This document shows, one piece after another, positions 9,776-16,964 of a stretch of DNA of 38,227 nucleotides. Under the pieces are notes generated by a model. That model saw only the letters and a program-made list of their open reading frames with translations. It did not search any database and had not been told where the DNA came from. The stretch spans positions 1 to 38,227 of the forward strand of contig LOEW01000044.1 of NCBI GenBank assembly GCA_001516045.1. Direction: 5' to 3'. Each line of letters begins with the position of its first letter. Position 1 is the first letter of the stretch. The position numbers and the translations under genes were made by a program. Origin of the DNA: Desulfosporosinus sp. BRH_c37 (GTDB taxonomy: Bacteria; Bacillota; Desulfitobacteriia; Desulfitobacteriales; Desulfitobacteriaceae).

Positions 9776-10020
9776 CCCAGTCGCACACGTTTCATTGCTA
9801 TTCGCTTGTCGCTAAGGCTAAAACGCATAACCTCTGGGCTTTCTGCATGTGCGACCAATGCGTTTCTTCACGCCTTATCGACTGCGCTCATTGACGCAAT
9901 TCCACTCTCCGTGCTCCCTAAGCTAAGAAACTTCCTCTAGCTAGGGTCGACGGGGTTTGGGAATGGTTTGGGGTTGTGACGCTGTTTGCGTTTATTACGC
10001 AAATATGCTTAGCGTGCTCA
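9760..10020 (+). repeat. Dispersed structured repeat, copy A
   Basis: About 260 bp closely matching 16612-16880. It starts inside the last codons of the WYL gene (GGAGTCAGT..) and includes that gene's stop codon. Two stacked stems can be drawn: outer TAAGGC (9813-9818) with GCCTTA (9872-9877), inner AAACGCAT (9821-9828) with ATGCGTTT (9858-9865). The 29-nt loop has AACCTCTGGG and TTTCTGCATGTG. A third hairpin, TTTGCGT (9985-9991) with ACGCAAA (9997-10003), lies near the end. The stem bases differ from copy B in a compensatory way. No protein is encoded. Confidence 0.85.
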
Positions 10021-10097
10021 CTACAAAGGTTCACCTAACGGTAAACCGACCTACGACGTAACTAGGCCAATGAATGAAATGATATTGCAAAGAGAAC

Positions 10098-10204
10098 CAT
10101 TAAGCGGGAGGAGCGTGTCGAGTGCAGTCGGCGAAGCGTTAAGACGCACATTGGTCGCACATTCAGAATATCCCAGTGGTTATGTGCGTTAGCTTCGCCA
10201 ACAA
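10098..10204 (-). repeat. Dispersed structured repeat, copy C (inverted, core only)
   Basis: The minus strand here aligns with the core of copies A and B. On the plus strand, the inner stem is ACGCACAT (10144-10151) with ATGTGCGT (10182-10189), and the outer stem GGCGAAGC (10130-10137) with GCTTCGCC (10192-10199). The loop reads AACCACTGGG and ATTCTGAATGTG on the minus strand. The stem sequence differs from A and B while pairing is kept. The rest of the 9776-10251 gap holds no gene. Confidence 0.75.
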
Positions 10205-10251
10205 ACGAGCCGCTCCGGAGCTTTGGTGAACGTGCAATTCATTTGCATTCA

Positions 10252-10968
10252 TTAGTTTACAAGAGGAAAAATGTTTTGCTTATCTTCCATATAGCTTTTT
10301 AGAGAAACATGGAGTTCCTTTTTTGTATTGACGGATGCAAAGAAGACATCCGTGGCAGTTTTGATATTAAGGTTAAGTAATTGCTGCTTGAGCCAATCAC
10401 TCGAAAGCTCGAGTTTTAACAATACATTTTCATAGATCTACCCATCGACTATTACTGGGTACGAGAGAGAAGCGCTTTTTTTAGTTAAATTCATATCCTC
10501 TAGAGTAACGGAGGCTTTGCTATCCTGTTTTAAGACGGATAAATATCCGTTTGCTTCGATAATACCAATTCGTACATCGCTAAGATCAAAGACATCTTTT
10601 TCCCGCAACATCTGAAGAATATTATCGATGGAATAACGAAGTCTTTTAAGATTGTTCACAATAAACTGTCCATCTTGAATAACAATAGTGGGCTCAAAGG
10701 TAAGCAAGTGCCCTAATCTTCTATACTTGATTATTAATGTCGTTATGATTTTTTGAAATAAACCAATTAAAATAATTGCTACTGCAGCGGTTATGTGAGC
10801 AATACTTGGATCGGCTATATCCGAGCCCGCTATCGTACCTAAAGTAAGGATGGCCAAAAAGTCTAAAACAGGAAGCTCCCCTATAGAACGTTTCCCCATG
10901 TATAAGGTTATAACTAATATTAAGGGTATAATTGTTAAAATCCTGGCAGTCATATTAATTAATTCCAT
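10252..10968 (-). pseudogene. DUF421 (YetF-like) membrane protein gene with in-frame amber codon
   Basis: Minus-strand gene for a DUF421 family protein: three N-terminal membrane segments (TARILTIIPLILVITLYMGK, then VLDFLAILTLGTIAGSDI, then ITAAVAIILIGLFQ) and the cytosolic alpha/beta domain with LTFEPTIVIQDGQFIVNNLKRLRYSIDNILQMLREK and IGIIEANGYLSVL. After YPVIVDG a TAG (10438-10440) stops the frame, but the same frame then reads IYENVLLKLELSSDWLKQQLL and runs 61 codons to TAA at 10252-10254, as expected of an uninterrupted homologue. The simplest reading is a CAG-to-TAG change. The ATG at 10968 follows an AGGGTG site; a TTG 15 codons upstream is less likely. Function in the family is unknown, often linked to spore or envelope traits. 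Suppression of the amber codon is possible but unproven. Confidence 0.75.
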
Positions 10969-11129
10969 ATTTAAACACACCCTATTTATTTTCTTTATAT
11001 CTAATATTCCCAAGAGCGATCAAAATATGGATATGGCCATGCCAATGAATGAAATGAAATTTCATCAAAATGTCTCTCTACTCTGTTATGCTATAACAAG
11101 GCTGTAAAATGAAAGGAAGAATTTATTAT

Positions 11130-12059
11130 ATGCTGAAAGATTGTAAAGCTGGGGAACGGTTTGAGGGAACTGTCCTGGTCAATGAATGGAAAGAAGTTCC
11201 CTTTCGGCAAAAGCCTGGAGCATATCTATCCTTGATGTGCCAAGACTGCTCGGGAATGATTCAAGGAAAAATGTGGAACTATGACCGACAAGTCCTTGAA
11301 TGGTTAAATAATCAGGATATTTTTCGTGTCAAAGGGCTCGCTTCTGAATACCGTGGCACCCTTGATCTTACGATTGAAAAGATTCGGTTAATTCCCAAAG
11401 AAGATGTAAGTTTATCCGACCTATTACCAAGTTCTCCTGTCACTGCCGAGGAGTTGGAAAATCGCTTAAAGTCCCTTTCGGATAAGATTACACAACCTCA
11501 ACTTAAAGCCCTATTAGAACAGTTTCTAACTCACCCGGTATGGGGTCCAGCCTATCGGCAAGCCCCTGCGGCCATGAAAATTCATCAAGCCTATCTACGC
11601 GGGCTTTGGGAGCATAGTGTAAGAGTGGCTGAGATTGCAGAGGGGATTGCTGGGCATTACCCCAAAATGAACTGTGATTTAGTTATAACGGGCGCGCTTT
11701 TACATGATATTGGGAAGATGGGGGAGTATTCTTACACCAGAGGGATTAAAGTGACAACGGAAGGGCGACTCCTTGGGCATATTATCTTAGGGATCGAACT
11801 TCTTACTGAGGAGATTGCCAAAATTCCGAGTTTTTCACGTGAGTTGCGATCCAAATTACTGCATATCCTTACAAGTCACCATGGAAAATATGAATGGCAA
11901 TCCCCCAAAAAGCCCAAATTAATGGAAGCTTTGGTTATCCACTATGCAGATGTTATGGATGCCGAACTATTTCATTTTGAGCAAGCAAAAGAGAACCATC
12001 CAGAGGATGAATGGTCCCCGTATATCCCTAGTATGGAGCGTTGCCTTTACTTGAAATAA
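11130..12059 (+). CDS. YhaM-like 3'-5' exoribonuclease (OB fold plus HD domain)
   Basis: 309 residues with an N-terminal OB-fold nucleic-acid binding part (FEGTVLVNEWKEVPFRQKPGAYLSLMCQDCSGMIQGKMW, then FRVKGLASEYRGTLDLTI) and a C-terminal HD phosphohydrolase domain with H..W.HS.RV (GLWEHSVRVAEIAEGIA), the HD pair in GALLHDIGKM, and later HILTSHH and HYADVMDAE metal-binding motifs. This is the domain order of YhaM/CBF1-type ribonucleases that trim RNA from the 3' end. I prefer the ATG at 11130, with AAAGGAAG upstream, because it places the OB fold as in the family; an ATG at 11109 in the same frame, with AAGG upstream, is also possible. It diverges from the DUF421 gene across about 160 bp. Confidence 0.88.
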   Translation: MLKDCKAGERFEGTVLVNEWKEVPFRQKPGAYLSLMCQDCSGMIQGKMWNYDRQVLEWLNNQDIFRVKGLASEYRGTLDLTIEKIRLIPKEDVSLSDLLPSSPVTAEELENRLKSLSDKITQPQLKALLEQFLTHPVWGPAYRQAPAAMKIHQAYLRGLWEHSVRVAEIAEGIAGHYPKMNCDLVITGALLHDIGKMGEYSYTRGIKVTTEGRLLGHIILGIELLTEEIAKIPSFSRELRSKLLHILTSHHGKYEWQSPKKPKLMEALVIHYADVMDAELFHFEQAKENHPEDEWSPYIPSMERCLYLK

Positions 12060-12142
12060 CTTTCGCGAAGTCTTAGCTATCCAATAGCTTTAAGCAATTT
12101 CGTTGCTCAATAATAATAAGACGAATGAAGAGAGGTAAAAAT

Positions 12143-12598
12143 ATGCGTAGAAAAGATAAGGAAATCAATGAACAAAAAGCGATGGATGAGATCATGAAGA
12201 AGGCTCTGGTGTGTCGATTAGGTGTATCCTATGAAAGCATGGCCTACATTATCCCGATGAGTTTTGGTTACGCGGATCGGGTGCTATACTTCCATTCTGC
12301 ACCAGAAGGTCTAAAACTAATGATTCTTCGAGAAAATCCTAAGGCTTGCTTTGAAGTGGAGATTGATACGCAGGTTATTCCTAGTGAGCAGGGGTGCAAC
12401 TGGTCGATGCGGTATCAGAGCGTCATTGGTTTCGGCGAGGTTGAATTCATCGAGGATTTAGAAGGGAAGCAAAAAGCCCTACAAATTATCATGCAGCATT
12501 ATGGGGATGACCTGAAGATGGTTGAAGATGTCAAGCTTTCAGGGGTTACTATTTTCAAGTTAGTAGTTAGTACAATGACGGGCAAAAAATCGGGTTAA
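12143..12598 (+). CDS. NimA-like pyridoxamine 5'-phosphate oxidase-family flavoprotein
   Basis: 151-residue split-barrel FMN-binding protein. It shows the family pattern: a helix with the A-x-V-C-R-L-G-V strand (MKKALVCRLGV), then AYIIPMSFGYADRVLYFHSAPEGLKLMILRENPKACFEVE, then a YQSVIGFGEVEFIED strand and a C-terminal LVVSTMTGKKSG typical of the nitroimidazole-resistance (NimA/YhbP) subgroup. Members reduce or bind small molecules with FMN; the substrate here is unknown. The ATG at 12143 has GAGAGG at 12130-12135; an upstream ATG at 12125 lies before that site. It probably has its own transcript and ends at the terminator at 12761. Confidence 0.85.
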   Translation: MRRKDKEINEQKAMDEIMKKALVCRLGVSYESMAYIIPMSFGYADRVLYFHSAPEGLKLMILRENPKACFEVEIDTQVIPSEQGCNWSMRYQSVIGFGEVEFIEDLEGKQKALQIIMQHYGDDLKMVEDVKLSGVTIFKLVVSTMTGKKSG

Positions 12599-12760
12599 CG
12601 AACCCGCTTTGATCGGTGATTTAACGAATACTATTGCGCTGTAGGTAAGGAGCATTTCGCGGCGGTGGAAGGTACTACCCGCTCCCTGAATTTAGAAATT
12701 ATTGTTGAATTGTGCTAGCAGAGAAGTTCCATGGTGGATATTATAGATGTTATGTGTCGG

Positions 12761-12799
12761 AATAGGAGTGTATTTATTTAATATACTCCTATTTTTTTT
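12761..12799 (+). terminator. Intrinsic terminator upstream of the histidine kinase gene
   Basis: AATAGGAGTGTAT pairs with ATATACTCCTATT around a short T-rich loop and is followed by a run of eight T. The rest of the 12599-12944 gap has no recognisable gene; the segment near 12620-12690 is GC-richer and faintly resembles the 51-bp repeats at 33.2 kb. Confidence 0.8.
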
Positions 12800-12944
12800 G
12801 TATTGTATCATTTTATGTCTAAACTATTTGAATTTTAAATCAAGGATAATCCAATTTATTATAGAAAGTCATTTGAATATTACAAAAATAGTAATGGTTT
12901 ACGGTTTTAGCAAAGTTTATTGAAAAGAGTGGGGTGGAAGGAAG

Positions 12945-14897
12945 ATGTCTACAAACAAAATGATCATCGAATTAGAACAACGAGTCGCTTTCGTTCAAGC
13001 TGCTTTTTTTTCGGATGTTCGAGACGATAACAGAATTTGGGGCCGAATTTTCACTGAGAGCACTTGGGGGATGGTGGTTTCCGATGCCAAAAACGGGGAA
13101 TTGCTAAAAATGAACCCAATTTTTGCGGACATGCACGGATATAGTATCCATGAGTTAATAGGCAAATCAATGTATGATGAATTCCTTCCGGAGTGGCATA
13201 AAGACCTTCCGGAAATCGTTTGGAAAATACACGAAGGAGGTCATTATTCTTTTAAATCTGTTCACAGTAGAAAAGATGGAAGTCGTTTTCCTGTTCAGCT
13301 TGACATTTATGAAGTAACAATCAAGGCTGAGCGCTTACAAGTTGTTTTCGTAGGGGACATTTCTGAGAGTGAAAGGAAAGAAAATGAATTAAGGCGATAT
13401 CGGGAAAACTTAGAGCAATTGGTCAGATTACGTACGGAGGAACTGGAACGAACGAATGAGCAACTTCGGAGTGAGATCACTCAAAGAGAAGCCGCCGAAA
13501 ATGAACTGGCCAGAGTAAATCAACAAATGATTAATACTATCGAAAGTATAAGCGATGGCTTTATAGCAGTAAACCGGCAATGGATCATAACTTATGCAAA
13601 TAAGGCCATAGTTAAGGCACTCCAAGCGAATGGTCTCAAAGAAAATTTCATAGGCTCTGATTTTTGGCAAACTTATAAGCAAGGGGATAAGGCGATTATC
13701 AATGACAGTTGTCTGAAAGTGATGCGAGATGAGCAACCAATACGCTTTGAGACTTTCGCAACACTAATAGGGCAATGGCTTGAATTAAGTATTTATCCGA
13801 CGGAAAGTGGAATCTCGATTTTTTCCCGCAACATAGACGAACGAAGGAAAATTGAAAAGGCAGTAGAGGAGGAGCATTATCGTCTATATTCGTTATTCGA
13901 TAGCTTTCCTGGTCTAGTTTATGTTCAAGAGGATAATCATATAATACGTTTTGCTAACAGTAGTTTTCGAGCGAAGTTTGGCCCATACGAAGGGAAACCC
14001 TGCTATGAAGTTATTGTTGGCTTGACTACCCCATGCAATGATTGCATACTCCCAATTGTAATTAATGGTTCTAAATCACGATGGAAAGAGGTGGTTTTTG
14101 ATAATCGGATTTATGAGATATATGCTCAGCCTTTTAAAGATGCTGATGGGTCGAGGTTAGTCTTCAAAGTACTGATTGACATAACTGAGCGTAAGGACTC
14201 CGAGAGAGAATTAGCGCGTCTGGAAAGGCTTAATATGGTGGGGGAAATGGCAGCGGGTATCGCCCACGAGGTAAGGAATCCCCTGACGACGGTACGTGGT
14301 TTTTTGCAGTTGCTTACTTCTAAGGACAATACTAAGCAATACCACGAATACTATGACTTAATGATTGAAGAAATTGATCGGGCGAATTTAATCATTTCCA
14401 ATTTTTTAAGTTTAGCTAAGGATAAAACGTCTGATTTTGAATTAACTAATATTTCGGAAATTGTAAGGAGTCTCTCTCCTCTTTTAGCTGCGGATGCACT
14501 CAATCAAGACAAAGAAATGATCCTAGAGCTTGAGCAAGTCCCAGACATCTTGGGAAACAAAAACGAACTTAGGCAGTTACTTTTGAACATAGTAAGAAAT
14601 GGATTTGAAGCGATGCCAGTCGGTACAACTCTAACAATCCAAACCCAGAAGTTAGAAGACTATATCATACTTAGGGTTTGCGACCAGGGAGAGGGGGTTG
14701 ATCCGGTAATCTTTGAAAAGATCGGCACACCATTCCTAACAACCAAGGAGCAAGGGACTGGATTAGGGTTGGCGATCTGCCAGAGTATAGTTGCACGTCA
14801 TCATGCAACCATGGGCTTCGAATCCGATCAGACAGGCACTATAGTCACTGTTAAATTTCTAAAGAAAGATCATAGGGAGCATGATCTAAAGAAATAA
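12945..14897 (+). CDS. Multi-PAS sensor histidine kinase (orphan, cytosolic)
   Basis: 650 residues without membrane segments. PAS 1 spans about residues 27-140 (GMVVSDAKNGELLKMNPIFADMHGYS..), followed by a coiled coil (ENLEQLVRLRTEELERTNEQLRSEI), PAS 2 at about 190-300, and PAS 3 at about 305-415. PAS 3 holds three cysteines, one in GKPCYEV and two in PCNDC, which may bind metal or report redox state. The HisKA box is MAAGIAHEVRNPLTTVRGF with the phospho-acceptor H441. The HATPase has N (LLLNIVRNGFEAM), G1 (DQGEGVD), F (FLTTKEQGTGLGLAI) boxes. No response regulator is adjacent, as in sporulation-type orphan kinases that feed Spo0F/Spo0A; that role is an inference. The ATG follows GGTGGAAGGAAG. 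Confidence 0.92.
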   Translation: MSTNKMIIELEQRVAFVQAAFFSDVRDDNRIWGRIFTESTWGMVVSDAKNGELLKMNPIFADMHGYSIHELIGKSMYDEFLPEWHKDLPEIVWKIHEGGHYSFKSVHSRKDGSRFPVQLDIYEVTIKAERLQVVFVGDISESERKENELRRYRENLEQLVRLRTEELERTNEQLRSEITQREAAENELARVNQQMINTIESISDGFIAVNRQWIITYANKAIVKALQANGLKENFIGSDFWQTYKQGDKAIINDSCLKVMRDEQPIRFETFATLIGQWLELSIYPTESGISIFSRNIDERRKIEKAVEEEHYRLYSLFDSFPGLVYVQEDNHIIRFANSSFRAKFGPYEGKPCYEVIVGLTTPCNDCILPIVINGSKSRWKEVVFDNRIYEIYAQPFKDADGSRLVFKVLIDITERKDSERELARLERLNMVGEMAAGIAHEVRNPLTTVRGFLQLLTSKDNTKQYHEYYDLMIEEIDRANLIISNFLSLAKDKTSDFELTNISEIVRSLSPLLAADALNQDKEMILELEQVPDILGNKNELRQLLLNIVRNGFEAMPVGTTLTIQTQKLEDYIILRVCDQGEGVDPVIFEKIGTPFLTTKEQGTGLGLAICQSIVARHHATMGFESDQTGTIVTVKFLKKDHREHDLKK

Positions 14898-15034
14898 TCA
14901 TAAGAGTTCTAACCACGAACGCCATGTTCGAGGTATGGCCAGCGCTTGACAGAATGCTAATACGTGCGAAGACAGTGTCTATGAGCGCTGCCAAGTTTTC
15001 TTACTCAACTTTGAGATATTATTTAACAAAAAGC

Positions 15035-15067
15035 TTGACAATAAAAGAACACTTTAATATATTAAAG
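15035..15067 (+). promoter_or_regulatory. yerC-hisZ promoter with 16-bp palindrome over the -10
   Basis: Perfect -35 TTGACA (15035-15040), 17-bp spacer, -10 TATATT (15058-15063). The -10 is centred in the perfect palindrome CTTTAATATATTAAAG (15052-15067). A similar site, CTTTAATTAACTAAAG, lies at the hisG promoter. A repressor bound here would block RNA polymerase. The TrpR-like YerC encoded just downstream is the obvious candidate (inference). Confidence 0.7.
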
Positions 15068-15100
15068 GAGGAAAGCAATCCTTTTCAAGGGGGAAAAATT

Positions 15101-15412
15101 ATGTCTAGCGATGAGCGTTTACAGAATCCTTTAACGGATGCCTTATTTGAAGCTGTTTTATTGCTAAAAAATAAAGAAGAGTGTTATCGATTCTTTGAAG
15201 ATATTGCGACAATCGCAGAAATAAGAGCTTTGGCCCAACGTCTAGAAGTTGCTAAAATGCTGCAGAGGAATGAAACTTACACGGCTATTGGAGATGTGAC
15301 AGGAGTAAGTACTGCGACGATCAGCCGCGTTAAGCGTTGTTTGAATTTTGGAGCGGATGGGTATCAACTGATATTAAATCGTTTGCAGGAGCAAAACGAT
15401 TTAGGGACATGA
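15101..15412 (+). CDS. yerC: YerC/TrpR-family HTH regulator, likely histidine-pathway repressor
   Basis: 103-residue all-helical protein of the YerC/YecD branch of the TrpR family. The helix-turn-helix is in IATIAEIRALAQRLEVAKMLQRNETYTAIGDVTGVSTATISRVKRCL, where AIGDVTGVSTATISRVKR is the recognition unit. The start at 15101 follows AAGGGGGAAAAATT; a long in-frame extension upstream overlaps the promoter and is not used. It is 24 bp before hisZ. In Firmicutes this family is predicted to repress histidine genes (HisR), and the similar palindromes at its own and the hisG promoters support that here. Ligand and sites need experiment. Confidence 0.85.
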   Translation: MSSDERLQNPLTDALFEAVLLLKNKEECYRFFEDIATIAEIRALAQRLEVAKMLQRNETYTAIGDVTGVSTATISRVKRCLNFGADGYQLILNRLQEQNDLGT

Positions 15413-15436
15413 TTCAATTATAGAAGGAGAATTTTA

Positions 15437-16603
15437 ATGCTGCGAACAAATCTAGGACAACGTATTCCAGAGGGAATGCGCGATTTACTACCGGAAGAAG
15501 TCATTGTGCAGGAGCGCTTAGAGCAAGATATTCTTGCGCTTTTTCGTCAGTGGTCTTATCAGAAAGTGTTGACTCCAACCCTTGAGTTTTCCGCTTGCGT
15601 CCAACCAGATCTTGAGCAAGACGATTCTTTATACAAATTCTTTGATCGTAATGGACATATTCTAGCAATGCGCCCTGAACTGACCATACCAATTGCACGG
15701 CTTGTGAGCACACGAATGCGTAGTGGGGAATTCCCACTTCGTTTGTGTTATGGTGCTGATGTCTATCGAAACACCTCAGTTAGGCATAGAGAGTTCCGCC
15801 AAGTCGGAGTAGAACTTGTGGGTTCTAACCAAGAATTGGCGGATGCGGAAGTGATTGCTCTCGCGGTAGAGGCTATTGCAAGATTGGGTTTAAAAAGCTA
15901 TCAGTTTAATCTTGGGCATATGGGGATCTTTTCAGGACTCATGTTGGAGGCTGGAGTCGATGAGGGTCTTCAAGCTAAGCTGGAAGAAGCGTTAGCACGC
16001 AAAGATATGGTGCGTGTGGAAAGTTTAGTCAGGCAAAGTGGATTACCCGGACGGGTTCAGGAGCTTTTACTTCATTTACCTCATTTTCACGGGGGGGAGG
16101 AAATTCTCGATGAAGTCCTAGGTTGGAGTGAGCGACCAGCGGTTCGCGAGGCGGTCGAAAGTTTGAGACGAATATATCGGTATTTATACGACTTCGGAGT
16201 TCAAGCTAATGTGTCGTTAGACTTAGGAATACTCCGCGGCTTTTCGTATTATACTGGGGCGGTTTTTGAAGGATATGTTCCAGGAATGGGCTTTCCGGTG
16301 GTCGAGGGAGGACGTTATGATGCATTATACGCTGATTTTGGTGTTCCACAACCAGCAACTGGTTTTGCCATTCACCTTGGGAACTTGTTAGAACAATTCC
16401 CGCTTCCGGCGGTAGAGGGAGCCGAAATTTTGGTTTTTGGCTCAAATGACAAGCAAGTCATTCATCAGTGTCTGTCGTTAAGAGCTCAGGGAAGACGAGT
16501 AGAAATGTCACTCGGAACGCTAGATGGGGAGGTTGCTCGGAAAATTGCTTTGCAAAAGAATATCTCCCAGGTTTTGTGTGTCGATGAGGAGTCAGTGTCT
16601 TAG
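15437..16603 (+). CDS. hisZ: ATP phosphoribosyltransferase regulatory subunit HisZ
   Basis: 388-residue HisRS-like paralogue without aminoacylation ability that joins short-form HisG to form the first, feedback-inhibited enzyme of histidine synthesis. Class II synthetase motifs are visible: IPEGMRDLLPEE at the N-terminus, motif 2 as YGADVYRN..VRHREFRQVGVEL, and GILRGFSYYTGAVFEGY plus GGRYDALYADFG further on. Its partner HisG in this window is the 226-residue short form, which requires HisZ. Start ATG has AGAAGGAG upstream. The last codons (D-E-E-S-V-S-stop) lie in a 24-bp tandem duplication at the edge of repeat copy B, so the natural C-terminus may have been altered. Confidence 0.95.
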   Translation: MLRTNLGQRIPEGMRDLLPEEVIVQERLEQDILALFRQWSYQKVLTPTLEFSACVQPDLEQDDSLYKFFDRNGHILAMRPELTIPIARLVSTRMRSGEFPLRLCYGADVYRNTSVRHREFRQVGVELVGSNQELADAEVIALAVEAIARLGLKSYQFNLGHMGIFSGLMLEAGVDEGLQAKLEEALARKDMVRVESLVRQSGLPGRVQELLLHLPHFHGGEEILDEVLGWSERPAVREAVESLRRIYRYLYDFGVQANVSLDLGILRGFSYYTGAVFEGYVPGMGFPVVEGGRYDALYADFGVPQPATGFAIHLGNLLEQFPLPAVEGAEILVFGSNDKQVIHQCLSLRAQGRRVEMSLGTLDGEVARKIALQKNISQVLCVDEESVS

Positions 16604-16635
16604 CACGTTCGGGAGTCAGTGTCTTAGCACGTTCG
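16588..16635 (+). repeat. 24-bp tandem duplication across the hisZ stop codon
   Basis: Two adjacent identical 24-bp units (16588-16611 and 16612-16635), each starting GGAGTCAGTGTCTTAGC and ending CACGTTCG. The first contains the hisZ stop (TAG, 16601-16603). The same motif, slightly changed, forms the end of the WYL gene at copy A. Confidence 0.95.
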
Positions 16636-16880
16636 CACACGTTCCATTGCTATTCGCTTGTCGCTAAGGCTAAAACTCAAAACCTCTGGGCTTTCTGCAT
16701 GTGAACCGTTGAGTTTCTTCACGCCTTAGCGCCTGCGCTCATTGACGCAATTCCTCTCTCCGTGCTCTCTCAGCTAAGAAACTTCCTCCTGCTTGGGTCG
16801 ACTGGGTTTGGAACGACCGAGAATCTGGTGGGGCTGTTTGCGTTTATAACGCAAATGCGCCTTGTGTGCTTAAGGGGATT
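16612..16880 (+). repeat. Dispersed structured repeat, copy B
   Basis: Close match to 9760-10020. Outer stem CGCTAAGGC (16662-16670) with GCCTTAGCG (16723-16731), inner stem AAACTCAA (16673-16680) with TTGAGTTT (16709-16716), 28-nt loop with AACCTCTGGG and TTTCTGCATGTG, and the distal hairpin TTTGCGT (16837-16843) with ACGCAAA (16849-16855). Inner stem base pairs differ from copy A at two positions, both compensated. It fills the hisZ-pfkA gap; no gene is present. Frames on the minus strand here are chance. Confidence 0.85.
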
Positions 16881-16964
16881 AAGAGACCTTCTTGGCTGGG
16901 TCTGGGGAGATTTAACCCGACTGTGGGAACTATGAGTAATAAACTTGAATAAGGGGTGTCGTTG

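Noticed and set aside
9813..9877. Integron attC site (folded hairpin with variable stems)
   Set aside because: The stem ends lack the RYYYAAC/GTTRRRY core sites and there is no integrase or cassette array, though the structure-over-sequence conservation is similar.
12650..12700. T-box-like GGTGG..GGTACTACC sequence
   Set aside because: The conserved AGGGTGGNACCGCG core and specifier stem are absent, and no amino-acid gene follows; chance similarity.
13428..13736. Minus-strand frames within the histidine kinase, hisH and pfkA genes
   Set aside because: All are antisense shadows of well-supported genes, without ribosome sites.
14924..15100. 59-codon N-terminal extension of YerC
   Set aside because: It would run through the TTGACA/TATATT promoter and past a strong ribosome site at 15089-15095; the family starts at the ATG at 15101.
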